DNA of 64,000 bases, from contig LLCB01000062.1 in the NCBI GenBank assembly GCA_001414345.1, positions 156,405 through 220,404 of the forward strand, in the 5' to 3' direction. Shown piece after piece: positions 33,714 to 47,085 of this stretch; position 1 is the first letter of the stretch; each line of letters opens with the position of its first letter. The translations under genes and the position numbers were made by a program. The notes under the pieces were generated by a model. It did no database searches, had not been told where the DNA came from, and was given only the letters and a program-made list of their open reading frames with translations. This stretch comes from Hymenoscyphus infarciens. Taxonomy: Eukaryota; Ascomycota; Leotiomycetes; Helotiales; Helotiaceae.

Positions 33714-34961
33714 GATGTTGCAAAAATCATTAAATGTTTTCGAGTTTTGAACGTGTTTTCAGGTAATAAATGAGTGTGTTGAAGCAAATGTTGGAAATAA
33801 AAAATGAGTGTGTGGTTGATGAAGCTAGAAATGAATGTCTGCTTCCAAATAGATGACTTGAGGCAAAGAAAAAACGGAAGTGCGAATTGGATGGAGAAAG
33901 GAAAGGTAAACCGTACTCTTCATGACTGTCTATATACCTACTGTATCACGTATTCATGAAAATGTTCTACACTCTGGTCGTTCCTATAATTTAGCGAGAT
34001 TTGGCGGAGTTGCTGAGGTGTTGCTTAGATACTGCGAGAATCGTGTAGTTGAAGCATCTCTTGGCAAAATCCTCACGGAAGAATCCTGTTGACGGGCGAA
34101 AAGTTCGTAAACTTCACGACGCAAATAGTTTTGCGTACAGCTGATTCTTTGGATAAGCACGGGAAGCGCGGTAATTCAATCGGCCAGGAGTATTGACGTG
34201 AAATGAACACACTCGTCACCGTGTAACTCTCTCCTCAATTCAGCTCGGGCTTTTGAGAGGTTTTTTATAACAATAATAAGTTTACCTTTTCTCGCTTACT
34301 ATCAACACTAAATTAAACTTTTGGGCACGTTCAAGGGCTAGGAAACGCGTATCTTCTTGCTAAAAAGTATATCCCCTCAAAGCCCATTATCATTCGTAGG
34401 AATGGGTGTGTAGCATCAGCTGATTTGGACTTAAGCCCCGTAAGCCTCAATTTCGCATCACGTGGGCCATTCGGTTGAATGTAAGATTTTACGTCGTGGC
34501 CAATCACAATCTTAAGCGAATCGCACCTTACATCCTTCTTCTTAGTACGACGGTACTAATTTCAAACGAAGATTTCACAAAGGGTATTTTCATAAGCGCC
34601 AAGATCTTCCCAATCTGCCACGGTAGAGTTCGAGACTCCCTAAGGTTGCTATTTTAGAAACAGAAGGAGTGTCTAATGATCAGTCCGGCATACTTATTCT
34701 TCCTTTGAGGATGAGACTCTTTTTCCGCACCTCGAATCAAATCTTTGCTATTTTGGAAATAAGCTGGAGGACGTACGGTGCTTGGTTGATTACTCACTCT
34801 TCTCACTCAACTCACTCTTGTTGTATTTCTTTATATCATATCTTAACTCCCACTGTTTGTTCCATTCAGTAGTATCTTCATGAACTTTGTTTCACCCCAC
34901 GCTCTTTACAGTAGCACTGTTCTCTTTTCGCCATTCCTTTAAATTTTATTTTCAACCAACC
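33714..34961. promoter_or_regulatory. Bidirectional promoter of two secreted-protein genes
   Basis: 1,248 bp between head-to-head genes, both encoding signal peptides. The + side is pyrimidine-rich just before ATG 34962 (CTCACTCTTCTCACTCAACTC near 34795). No ORF above noise. Confidence 0.5.
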
Positions 34962-37686
34962 ATGTCTCACCATATACTGTCATTTTTGTTAGGTTTAACA
35001 ATCGTTTCGATTTCCAGAGCGGAGGTAGCGCAAAATGAACCTGTTCAACTGGTCCCTCTTTCCAGTCATGACCTCGGGATAGCTCGAAGATCTGTGCCCG
35101 AATTTGAGCTTCAAGAACAATTGAGTCTCATCTTCGGGCCTCGTGCAAACGACAGTGAGTAATACCCGGTTGTTTTTGTATTTAATAAGTTTTACTGAAA
35201 AAACTTTCCCTCCAGCCTCCATCCTCGTCAATGTCACCATGGAGACAGGTTCTGAGGAGTTAATCATCTCGACCGATAACTTCGGAAACGCACTCAAGTC
35301 TACTATATGCGAACCTTCACTTGCATTGGAGTTCGTCTCCAATGAGGAATACAATATTGCCGTCGATAAATGGGAATGGGTTAACTTCAATGCCAACCGC
35401 ACCTTCATCATGCTTGTCGATGAGTGCCCAGGCAAACCAGGAACCAACCCATGGATCGTCAACAATGCTACCTATAACGAGGCAGGCCTAAAGGTCAATT
35501 TCAACGCTTCACAAACTTCGTGGGAGTCTTTGACGACACTTTTTACATTTGACTGGGGTAGCGAGGTCACTTCGAATGTACTTGCTCGGCGCGATTTCGG
35601 CATACCTGATATTATACCTGATCCAACTGATGTAAGTCAACTTCTCAGATAACATTTCGCTTTCGTGAACGTCCTGTGCTTGCTTCATAACTTTTGTATT
35701 TTACCCCAAGAAACAAACTGACTCCAATTAGATCGTCGATGCCGGGAAAGCTGCAAAAGAAGCCGCCGAAAAAGCTGCAGAGGAAGCCGCAGAAAAAGCA
35801 AAACAAGAGGCCGATCGTACTGCCGAAGAAGCCAAGAAAATTGCTGAAAACACAATCAACGTATCACCGCAAGAGGCATCATTCCCTCTTGATTTGACAA
35901 TCAACAAAACTGTTTTGACATATGAATCCTCATCTGGCCTCTCCATTGATCTTGCTTGCGTCAACTGCAAAACTTTTGGTACTTTGAAGATAGGAGGGCA
36001 TGTGAAAGGCACAATTGTTCCACCCAAGGTTGACGAATTCTGGATGAGCGTATCACCTTCTGGTTTGGGTATTGATTTGACTCTTGCAGCCACTCTCGAG
36101 GGTGCTGGGGAGTTGACTCGCGACATTCGTTTTGCGGAACTTCCTATCCCTGCCTTTGCAATCTTCCAAAAGATCATCTCCTTTGGTCCTAAGATGATTA
36201 TCTCGGGATCTATTGATCTCAAAGACGTCGAGGTCAATGAAGATACTGCTGTTATCACTACTGGTGTGAAAGCCTCGCTTCCAAAAGATGCTAACACGAA
36301 AATTGATTTCACTGGAAAGTCCGGTAGTGGTGCCGGGAAATGGGAACCCACCATGAAGAGCAAACCTATTACACTCAGCGCCGGCATTGACGGATCTTTC
36401 CAAGTATATACAAAGCTTGCAATCTCTGTGGAGGCAGAATTCCTTGGTATGGACTCCTTCTTATTATCCTGTAATGTAATTTTACTAACAAGCGTATAGG
36501 AAGCGCGTACGGAATGGACATTGGTGTTAATGTTCCAAGCATCAAGATCAATGCCACATCTGAAGAGGGTAAGATAGTTCTGATTTTTTTTCTTCATTTA
36601 AAGTAGTAACTAACTACTCTTAGATGAAGAGGGAGTCTGTAAAGAAAATCCCAAGACGCAAGGTGTCAAAATTACTGGAGGAATGGACGCAGATGTGAAA
36701 GCTACTGGTTACTACGGCAGAATCTCAGACCATCAGGAGTTCTTTAACCAACCATTGTTCTCTAAGAAGGGTCTTGTCAAGTTTGAAGAGAAATGCTACT
36801 CTTTTGGCGATGAAGTTGAAGCTGGAGGCGGAGATGAAGAAGAGGACGAGGTATTTCCAAACACCAATTTTGTTTTAATTTAGCACTGAACTTACACACA
36901 TCCGTTTAGGACGAGGAAGACGATAATGAAAAAGAGAAGAACGAGGTATTTCCAAACCGCAATTTCAAGTTAATTCAACACTGAACTTACACACACTCCT
37001 TTAGGACGAGGATGAGGAAGAGGAAGAAGTTGAGGGAGAAGATGGCGACGAGGTATTTCCACTTTCTCGTTTCAAGCAGAGCACTTAACTAACTCGAATG
37101 CTTTTAGGAGGAAGAAATAAGCGAGGGAGATGAGGAGGAGCAAAGCAATGATGGCTCCAAGGAGGAATCGACAGACGAGACGGAAGATGAAAGCAACGGG
37201 GATGAAGAATCGACTGAGAAAACGGAGGAGCAAAGTAGTGACGAAGACGATTCGGAATCAACAGATCCAGACTCAGAAGATACCGAGTCAACAGACGTTT
37301 CTGAGGAGTCAACCGACGATACTGAGGAGTCAAACGACGATACTGAGGACGCCGGGGACACCGACGATATCGAGGGCGTGGAGAGTGAGGATATTGAAGA
37401 CGAGAGTTCTGAAACCAACGGTGCCGCAATCCAAGAGGCCACACCAATGGACCCCAAAAAGCCTAAACTCACGAAGCCTATCAACCGTCACAATTCAACA
37501 AAACCCCTAAACTCTACGAAGCCAGCAAATTCAACGAAGCCTTTCAAGCCCATCAAGCTAGCCAAGCCAGAACCAAGCACTACTGTATTGTCTTCAGACG
37601 ACGAGGATTCTGAGGCTGTTGAGGAAAGACGCCGAGGACTCTTGGCTCATATGGGAAGCATCAGAAGATCATGGTTTGGCTTTTAG
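34962..37686 (+). CDS. Secreted fungal protein with coiled coil and acidic tail (DUF7029/DUF7223-like), 760 aa
   Basis: Eight exons: 34962-35154, 35216-35631, 35732-36446, 36500-36568, 36624-36850, 36910-36945, 37005-37052 and 37108-37686; total 761 codons. The signal peptide is HHILSFLLGLTIVSISRA. An N-terminal beta-rich domain follows (VNVTMETGSEELIIST, NRTFIMLVDECPGKPG, YNEAGLKVNFNASQTSWE) with N-glycosylation sites; then an Ala/Glu/Lys coiled coil (about 205-240) and a second domain (LSIDLACVNCKTFGTLKIGG; ISGSIDLKDVEV; GVCKENPKTQGVKITGG). The last 240 residues are extremely acidic (Glu/Asp/Ser), then NSTKP repeats and a basic end. This order matches secreted fungal proteins I know only as DUF7029/DUF7223 proteins; function unknown, probably cell wall or extracellular. 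Exons 6 and 7 are duplicated micro-exons. Confidence 0.8.
36842..37107 (+). repeat. Tandemly duplicated intron/micro-exon units
   Basis: Three consecutive introns (36851-36909, 36946-37004, 37053-37107; 59, 59 and 55 nt) all begin GTATTTCCA; the first two are near-identical through CACTGAACTTACACACA and TTTAG. The micro-exons between (36 and 48 nt) start GACGAGGA and end (G)ACGAG. The unit, about 96 bp, has been copied with its splice sites, extending the acidic tail in frame. Confidence 0.9.
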
Positions 37687-39017
37687 GAGCTTATAGTTAG
37701 ACGTACATCCACAAGCATTATTGAAACTATTGATTGGGAATGTTGTTAGATCAGTACCTCAAGGGAGTTACATGTTTGGGGTATGAGGGTATTATTCGGG
37801 TCTTACCTGTGTAAGATTATGAGCTGGGTTTTTGATAAATTGTAAAAGATGTTATATTGCAATTGGACTGCCTATGTAGTATAAGATAGTATAGAGTACT
37901 TCAACCTTCTTCAAATTACATTTTACACCTGCCTCGCCTAGCAACATCGCCCGTGCGAGCTCAGCTACTCCCGTTTGACTTCAACACCATAGATTATATA
38001 ATAAAGATATAGTACTAGTTAACTTATAACCGAAACTTTCCAAAACCCCACCAAAAACAGCTCTTTTTCCCACTCTACGCGCACCTCTCACTACTCCTAC
38101 GCTCTATAGATCGGATTCAATTTCGGAAGTAGTCTATCTATCTTTTTATTTAATACGTAATACTAGTACGCTATACTACTTATATATTCTTTATACGCGC
38201 GGAGTGTTACGTTCTTCTCGGTATTTTCAATTACTTTTTAGTATAAAACGTACACTTTGCTACTTTGTCTTACTTAAATACATAATAAGTTTTTATATAT
38301 AGATCTACTAGATAACTCGAGGATATAGAATTATAGTTAACTCTTAAGTTAGTTAACCTCTTAAATTAATACTAGTGTAAGTAAGCGGAAGGTATAAATA
38401 TTTCAAGGTATTTACTCTAAGTTTAAGAGCAAAAGTGGTTATAAGTTGACTCTGACTATACGTTGAAGTCCGACTATTATTTGTAGACGTTCTAATAGTT
38501 TCTTTAAAGTTGAAAGGTTGAAAGGTTGATATTTATAGTAACTATTAGTAGCAAACGTATTTTGCGACTATAGCGTAATATTCTCCCGAGTTAACATTTT
38601 ATTTTTTATAATATAACGAAGCTTAAGCAGGTATATTTCATAGTTAGCTCACTTACTAAACTCTATAGAGCTATGCTTTAAGAGAGCCTTATAATTAAGT
38701 GTCTTTTTATACCGAGCGCGAGCAATTATACACGTTAATATCCGTTTAGTATAACTTACTCTCTATTATTCAATACTAATAGAACAAGGATATTAATCAA
38801 GCTATAAAACGAAAAGTTAAGAAATAACACAAATCACCACTAATTCCAAGGTCTCTATAAAGACATCTACTCGATCATTTCTTAAATAACTAAGAGATTT
38901 AAAACTTTAAAACAAAAACAAGAAGTAAAAAGCAAATAGTATTAATAGCAACTAACTTTACATAATCTCGTTTTCAATTTATTTCAATTAGAATAATAAG
39001 AATATAAGTTACGAAGT
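37687..39017. other. Edge of the RIP block
   Basis: Up to about 37.98 kb this is the 3' flank of the preceding gene. Beyond that TA-rich, stop-filled sequence takes over with no recognisable element ends; it is a remnant of unidentified repeats. Confidence 0.5.
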
Positions 39018-39589
39018 AGAGCGTCTCGTACATACCAAAAGTCGGAAACGACAACTAAATCGTAAATCATAAATCGTAAATCGTAAATTGTAAATTATAA
39101 AGCTTAGATTTCTAAGTATATGGCCTTTTAGAGCTAAATCGTAAATCGTAAATTGTAAATTAATAAACGTAGATTTTTTAGAAGCTAAATTGTAAATCAT
39201 AAATTATAAATCGTAAATTATAAAAGTTATATAATTAATAAATAATTATAAAAAGTATTAAATATTAAATTAAAATATATTAGAGTAAGAGATATATATA
39301 TATAATATAAAAAGACTATATAAATCGACTTTTATTACTATAATAAGTTCCTAAATTATATCTTAAAACTAGGCCTTTTTTAAACTAATTACTCTAGATT
39401 ACTTAATATTAAAGTAATTAGCTTACTTTAAAAGCTTAAATAATCTTAATTTAAGATTATTTAAGTACTTTTAGCTACTTTTCTTAATCATATACTAATT
39501 TCCTAATTAGAGTTAGCACTATTTATTTTATAAGCTAAAAAGTATACTTACTCTATATACTAACCCTCTTATATCACTTCTTCCTTTAA

Positions 39590-39965
39590 ATACCATATAC
39601 TACTCTTTATTATTCCTTTCTTTAAAAGTACTATTCTACTACTATATATACTCTCTCTCCTCTCTTAAATTCAAGTATTAATAACGATAAGAGAAGAAAG
39701 AGGATAATCTCTAGTAGTAGCTTTAAGTATCTATTAAAGTATGATATCCTTAATAGTAGAACCTTTTAAGATAAATCAAATTAGTCGCTCTTTCTTTTAA
39801 ATACTACTCTATATTATTCCTTTTTTTAAAAGTGCTATTCTACTACTATATATACTCTCTCTCCTCTCTTGAATTTAAGTACTAATAATAATAAGAGAAG
39901 GAAGAGAATAATCTCTAGTAGTAGCTCTAGATATCTATTAAAGTATAATATCCTTAATAGTAGTA
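39590..39965 (+). repeat. Direct repeat of about 170 bp inside the 6.9-kb element
   Basis: Copies at about 39590-39759 and 39796-39965, both containing CTATTCTACTACTATATATA, (CT)n and ATAATCTCTAGTAGTAGCT. They lie upstream of the first decayed frame and could be subterminal transposase-binding arrays. Confidence 0.75.
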
Positions 39966-42513
39966 TTATAGTATAATAATCTTAGAATTTTAAGTGTAGT
40001 AGAAAGTATAAAAAGAGTGATTTTGAGTATATAATAGAAGCCTAAATATGCTACGTTAGTTTATTAATTTAGAGTTATATAGAGTGTTTATAGAAGAGTT
40101 ATACTAAAAGGAAGTCCCTACTTAAGAGATATATAATATCCTTAAAAGTAAGTATAATATTAACGTCTCTAATACTACTCTTAAGCTCTAAATTAATATA
40201 GAGTAGAACCTTCACTAGCATAAAAAAAGTAAGACTACTCTTACCTTATATATATAAGTAATATATCTCTTTAAAGATATAGGATTATCTAATTTAAGTA
40301 TAGTATATACGTTAAATTGTAAGAGCTTCGTAATTAAGCCTTAGAGGCTCTAAAGGTTATAATTTAAGATAGGCCTTCAACGTTGAAAGTTTCTTATATA
40401 GAAAGAGCGTAAAGAGCTAGAAGCTATCCTTTAGTATAAGATCTACAAATATAGCCACTTTAACACTATAAGGAGCTTTAGTCTTAGGTTCCTCTATATA
40501 TACCTTAATACTTATAGTATTAATAGAGATAGAGATAAAAGATGAGGCTGGAATAAGATTTAAAAGGCGCTATTAAAGGTTAATAAGAAAAGGTATAATT
40601 ATAGGTTATAAGAGATCAAGGATACTTGTAGTAAATATATTATACTAGAGTCTAATTTTATATAGAGTATTAACAGATATTATAAATTAAGGTTCGTTAG
40701 TATTAAGATATATACTAGTATTAATACTTATACTTGATTTCTCTCTTAAAGCTATTATAATATCTTAAACAATATAGTAGTATCTACTCTATAGTAATAT
40801 AGTAATACTATAAGTAGCTTTAAAAAGATACTATACTATATATAATTAGATTAAGAATTAGAATCTCTAATAGTAGTAGACGCTTACTATATACTTTGTT
40901 AATAATAAGCTATAGAAAGTAGTAGAGAGCTATACTAATTTTTAAACTTATATTAGTTTAGTACTTCCACGGCTAACTAATATATTAAGGCTTAGTAGGG
41001 ATAGCTTATAAAAGAGTCCTTAAATAAGTAGAAGATATACTTCTAGAGTATCTATAAAAAGAGGTTATTTTCTAAAAAGAGCCTTTCTAATATAATCGCT
41101 ATATTATATATATATATTCTAATTATCTAGAAAGAGCTTTAAACGTTTATATATATATAGAATTGCTATTATATTTATGCTAATACTAATTAAGAGTATA
41201 AAGTACTAAGAGTACTATAGACTAACTTTTACTATCCTAGAAGTAAAGAGTATCTAGTAGAGGATTATAGTATTAAGGTGCTTACTAAGAAGCTTACTAA
41301 GCTTTAGGAATTATATAAGGATTAGGATATTAATATATATTTACTTTAAGTAACTCTAGAGTAGTATAAAATAAAATTATTAGTATATAGATATATACTA
41401 CTAATTAATAAGATAATATATATTAAAGAGGAAGAAACTTATATTATAGTATACTTAGATTTAAGAGTAGAATTATTAGTATATATCTAAGAGAGTAATT
41501 TAGCAGGATTAGGCCTTTTAGGTAAGCTAGAGAGAGCATATAAGTAGGAGCTATACCCCGAGGTAGCTTAAGAATTAAAAGAAGCTAGAGAGACTAATTA
41601 AGATAAATTTAATATATACTTTAGTAACAAAGGTAGAAGTAATTAAGTAATAAATATAGTACTAGATTATCTATATAATAGTAACTTCTTAGATAAGGAA
41701 TTAGAGGAGTTAGATAACGAATTAGATAAGGATTTAAGAGAGTATATAACTGATAAGTATACCTTACTAGTTAAAGATAATTTAGAAGGAGATTTAAAGA
41801 TAGATATTAGTAGATAAATTTATATTTAATTAATCTACTTTAAGAGCTACTAATTCATTCTTAGGATTAGGCCTCCTCTTTTATAGAGCCCTTCTACTAA
41901 TAGATAGTATTAAACATCGTCGTTATAGTAGAGGGCCTTAACAATTCTAATCCTAGGTTATTTACTAAAAGATAGTCTCTTAAGTCTATTTGAAGAGTAA
42001 GGTTCTAAATCCTTAATCTCCCCTCTCTCTATTAGTAACCTTATACTTATCTCTAGCTGTAGTAGTAACTCTAGGATTATGGTATTATGATCTACTAACT
42101 AACTATAGACTCTATAGCAGTCTATAATTGTAATTACCTACTAGCTAGGGTAAATAGAACGTTAATAGAGAGTAATATAATAAAGGAAGTATATATTACT
42201 ATTTATAAAAGGTATAGAGGGTTAGCTAGTGGCGTTACTTTTATTATCTATAATTAATAAGTAAATAGATATACTAAACTAAGAATAAACCTATACTAAA
42301 TATAGGCCGAGCTCTAGACTTAAAATTTATATATTTTAGATATAAAAAAAGACTTAACGTAACTCTAGAAGAGAATAGATATGTTTATTGACTTTTGATT
42401 GAAATTAGAAGTGATTTATATAAGGTTATAAGTATAGTTATAGATATATAATTCTCTAAGTACCTAGGAGGGGATTTTAGTAGAGTAAATCTATTAACTA
42501 CGACCGTTGGTGT

Positions 42514-42769
42514 TAAGCCTAATTTGTAAATTACTTACTATTACTAATAAAAGTTAGTAATCTTAGACTCTTAAATCTTTAAAAAATTGTAATATTATAG
42601 GTTTTATATCTATTAAGTTCTAGTTAGCTTTATAAATATAAATAACACTATTCTATACTTAAATTAAAGGTAAAAGAATTAATTTAGAATATTATATTTT
42701 TAGGCTATTTTAAGTATATAGATTATTAACTTTTGTTAGTAGTAGTGAATAATTTACAAATTAGGCTTA
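42514..42769. mobile_element. 256-bp MITE inside the 6.9-kb element
   Basis: Inverted ends TAAGCCTAATTTGTAAATTA at the left and its complement at the right continue for about 50 bp (through ACTAATAAAAGTTAGTAATC). GTGT flanks both sides (42510-42513, 42770-42773). No coding capacity. Confidence 0.7.
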
Positions 42770-45700
42770 GTGTTAATTACTTGCCTTTAGAACCTTCTCA
42801 GTTCCTAGAGGAGGTTTCTAAGCTAGCTCTTAAGTAGTTACTTAGATTGGAATATTCTTTAATCTGGTCTTACTTATACCTACTCCTGTGAATGCTTATA
42901 GAATAGTAAATAAAGTCTTAGCCTTTATAGAGGATAATATACTATATAATTAGTAATTATTTAATATATACTAGAATAGTGTATTAGAGCCTTATGAATA
43001 GTGCTAAAAGTGAGAAGTGAGGTATAGAAGATTATATAGTTTAAGTAGAATAGTTTCTTAATTTTCCTACTTTTATTCTATTACTTTTACTTATACTTTT
43101 AGAAGCTCTACGTCTACTACTCTATAATACTAAAAATATGCTAAGATACCTTAATATTAGTCTTCTAAATACCTAGAAGTCTAGGCTCCTTATTCTAAGG
43201 GTTTAAAGCTTAAAGTATACTCTTATTACTTCTTAGTAAACCTAGTAAGTGCTTTAGAAAATCACGTGTCTACGCTTTCTTAAAAGCCCTCTAATAATAA
43301 GATTAAGAACTATTTATAAAAAGTAAAGGACTACTCTATAAAAGCTATAGTATAAAGCTCTAATAACTAAGAGAAGAAACAATAGTTAATTATAGAGTTT
43401 AGAAGGAAGTAAGAGGCTATTATAGAACGTTTTACTACTAACTACTCTGCTTTTATTATTAAGTAAAAGGAGGATAAATTAGCTATGGCTAGAGAGCGAG
43501 CTATTTAGGAGGAAAAGGCTAAGGCTAGATAATCCTTCTTTATAAAGGCTCTTAGTAAAACTAAAACAATTAGAGCGAAAGTATATAAGAAGGGATTTAT
43601 CTTTAATAAGAAAAAGGCTAAAAGTAAGTAATACTCTTAAATTTAGTATATACTACTAATTAGTATAAGCTCTCTAGCTCCTCCTCCTCTAATCTATAGA
43701 ACGTTAAAGCCTATTCTTATTATTAAAATCTATATTTGAGTAGCTTTATATATTTATATATATATAACGAGTACTAAGGACTTCTCTACTATTAAGAGTA
43801 TCTCTATAATTATATACACTTTTATAGTATAACGTAGTAAGATAGTTAGAGTATAAATTAATAATGACTTTCTGTTTTAGGTACCTTACTTACCTACTAG
43901 TAACTTTAAGAATCTATTTAACTTTAAATTAGTGCCCTAGAATATATAAGCTAAAAGGTTCGCTATTAAGCTCTTAGAAGATATCTACTATATAATCCCT
44001 ACTCTTAGTAGGTAGGATTCTGTTAATATACTACTCCTTACTAATATAGTAGAAGATGTCTTTCTAGCTATAAACGTTACTATTAGGAAGAGAAAAGCTA
44101 AGTAATTAAGTACTATAGATTATAAGAAGACAGATAACATATAGGCTCTTATATAATACTTTAATTTACTAAAAGGTCTTATTGATAAAAAGTACTACAA
44201 AGTATACATAGTATTTAATAGCTATACTAATAACAAGCCCTAATCTTCTAAAAAGAGGTAATCTATTACGCTTTTATAGAATACCTAAGAGCTACTAATT
44301 CTACTTCTTTAACTCTTAACGCCTATTAAAGTACTTAATAATAAGCCTATTATACTCGAAGATAACGCTTAGGATAGAGAGGGAGATACTAGGCTTATAC
44401 TATTACTAAAAAATAGTACTAGTACTAGAGTAAGTATAATATTAATAGACAATTTAGAATTAGATAATCTTCTAGAGATATCTATAATTATTACTACTTA
44501 CTTAGAAGACTACTTTATAATTATCACTACTTATTTAAAAGAGGAAGACAATAGAGATAATAATTCTAGAGAGGGTTCTAAGAGTAATATAAGAAGTAAG
44601 GATATAGATATAGATATAGATATAAAGGAGGATACTAATAGTAAAGGAGTATTAACTCTAAGCTTATACTCACTATTACCTCTTATAAAGGATAAGGAGA
44701 AGGAGAGCTTAATAGTACTTACTAAGTTAAATACACTAGAGAGAGTAGATAAGGTAGTATAATAATAGATAAATATAAATAAGTAAATTATAAAGGATCT
44801 TAATACTTAATTATATATAGATATTAATACTACTATTACTAAAAGTAAGCTTAAATTAATCAATAAGAAAAAGTAATTAAAACTCAATTAAGAGCTTAAC
44901 AAGAGAGTCTTTAATTTGCTCTTACCTACTCCTCTTATACCTATAAATATACTAGTAAGTAAAATAATATCTGCTACTACAATTACTTCTATAAATAGCC
45001 TTAATTTAAAGAGAAAGAGAGGAGATACTCTCTCTTAAATAACCTTTACTAATCAACCCTCTTATACTATTAAAAAAGTTAGGATTATATATAATAAGTA
45101 TAATAAGAAGAGAGATAAAAAGTAAGAGTATATAGTAGTAGATACTTTAGGTATAGATACTAGAAGGATTATCTACAATACCTTAATTTTATTACTACTT
45201 TTTAGTTACTTTTTACTACCTTTACCCTCCTTTTACTCTCTTTACTAAAGTACTTAAATAATTATAATTTAAGATTATTTAAGTACTTTAAATACTACTT
45301 TACTAATTATATACTAATTACCTAATTAGGCTTAGCGTCTCTTACTCTTAGGTTGAATTATATCTATACTTATAGTATTAAAAGTCTTAATTATCTCTTT
45401 TCCTCTCTTATTTATTAAGTACTTATATAACATGATTATTTATACTAAGTATATATATTACTTTTAATAATTTATAATATTTTAAATAATAGATTTAAAG
45501 TTATATTATACTTATATTTAACATAGTACTAAGTAGTATATATTAATAAAGAGTAAGTAACAAGCAATTATAATATATATATATTTAATAAATATATATA
45601 TACTATATTACCTTCTACTTTCTACCTCTACTTATACTTAAATTTTATGATTTAAGCTTTACAATTTAAGTATTATAAATTATAAATACTCTTACTTTAA

Positions 45701-45915
45701 GCTTTAAGATTACTAATTTAAGTATTTTAATTTACGTCTAAATAGCTTTTAAAAAATCTACGTTTATTAATTTACAATTTACGATTTACAATTTGGCTTT
45801 AAAGGGCTATATACTTAGAAATCTAAGCTTTATGATTTATGATTTGCAATTTGCGATTTGCGATTTACGATTTAGTCGATTCCGACTTTTAGTACGTACG
45901 GGATGCCGTACGAAG

Positions 45916-46480
45916 CGACTTAAATTCTCAAAACTATTCTAATTATCTTCTTTTCCTATCTAACTTAGATATTGAAAAGTATAAAAGAAGATAATTCAAA
46001 GAGTAAAGTAAATATCGAATAAAGTCCCATCGTAACCAGGTTCAAAGAACCTGATTACTAAGCTTATTTAGAACAACGATACTAAATAAACTCTATATCT
46101 TATATTAAACTCTTATTATAAACCTTCTCTATTACTTTATAACACGTTTAATAACTAACTCTCTAGACTATCTCTCTCTATCTCTCTTAAGAAACTTATA
46201 ATCTCTAATTTCTTTCTCTACTCTCGCTTACTAAACCTAACTTAACTAATCTCTTAGTTAATATTTAAAAAATAAATAAAAAACTTTTATTAGTATAATA
46301 TTATATCTTTCTCTCTTCTTTTTTCTTATTTCTTACTAATAACTTACTAAAATATAATAATAAAAAACACTATAAATATCTATCTTCTTATTATCTTATT
46401 CTATAGCTATCTCTTTCTAATAGAGAAGTAATCCTCTTCTCTTCTCTACTATACTAAACTACTACTATACTCTAGCTTAT
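45916..46480. other. RIP-degraded sequence between the 6.9-kb element and the transposase
   Basis: 565 bp of TA-rich sequence starting CGACTTAAATTCTC, with a short inverted motif AGGTTCAAAGAACCT near 46043. It probably contains the 5' end of the Tc1/mariner element; the TIR could not be placed. Confidence 0.35.
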
Positions 46481-47085
46481 ACTTAGACTTAGATCTTAAG
46501 AATTAGCTCTTAATATATATCGAAGCTTTTTAGTAAGAGATTTAGAAGAAACTCTACGAACGACTCTACTATTATAACGTCTTTAGTAAAACATCTAACT
46601 ATAATACTAGGGTTTCGCCCTAGATATATAACGTACTTAAAGCTCTATCTTATCTCTTTTATTCCTATAACTTTTTAATTATAGATTTATAATACTAGTT
46701 CTCTAGTAAGGAGAAACATATACTAAATTATAAGTAGAAAACTCTTATAAGAAGGCTTATTCAATATCTTCGCTAGTAAGAAAAGACCTATAAAGAGATT
46801 AAGAAAGAGATAGAGGTAATTAAGTCTATTATATATAATATCGTCTACTCTTCTTCTTTAAAAAGAGCTTAAAAAGGAGTTATAATAAGGCCTTATAAGT
46901 TAAAGAAGGAACTTGTTCTTAAGATTATTAAGTAAGTAGGCGCTTCTTAGAATAACTAAAGATAAAGCTAGGTTAGGATATAATACACCTTTTAGTCTAA
47001 CCTCTATAATAACTCTACTATAATAATTTAGAAGACTTTACGCCTATATAGATATCGACGATATATTACTTATAGAAGGCTCTTT
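46481..47085 (+). pseudogene. Tc1/mariner transposase, N-terminal part (split by copia)
   Basis: Allowing RIP stops, the stretch just before 47085 reads RLYRYRRYIAYRRLF, corresponding to the segment before the first catalytic Asp in fungal Tc1/mariner transposases. The frame resumes after the copia insertion at 55223. Confidence 0.6.

Larger units (their letters stand above)
39018..45910. mobile_element. 6.9-kb TIR DNA transposon of unassigned family, RIP-degraded
   Basis: Long terminal inverted repeats of about 200 bp: the left end reads CGTACATACCAAAAGTCGG then repeated AAATCGTAAATCG-type motifs, and the right end is its complement (through TTAGTCGATTCCGACTTTTA to CGTACGGGATGCCG). A shared 7-9-bp flank (TACGAAG at 39010-39016 and 45909-45915) is a probable target duplication; with long TIRs this suggests a Mutator-like or hAT-like element. 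Allowing RIP stops, the + strand at about 40059-41500 reads as one frame beginning with a helix-turn-helix-like segment (IEELYQKEVPTQEIYNILKS then NVSNTTLKL). A second region at 43.2-45.1 kb is Ser/Thr/Asp-rich. No DDE motif could be identified. Two short relatives lie at 56342 and 57831. Confidence 0.65.
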
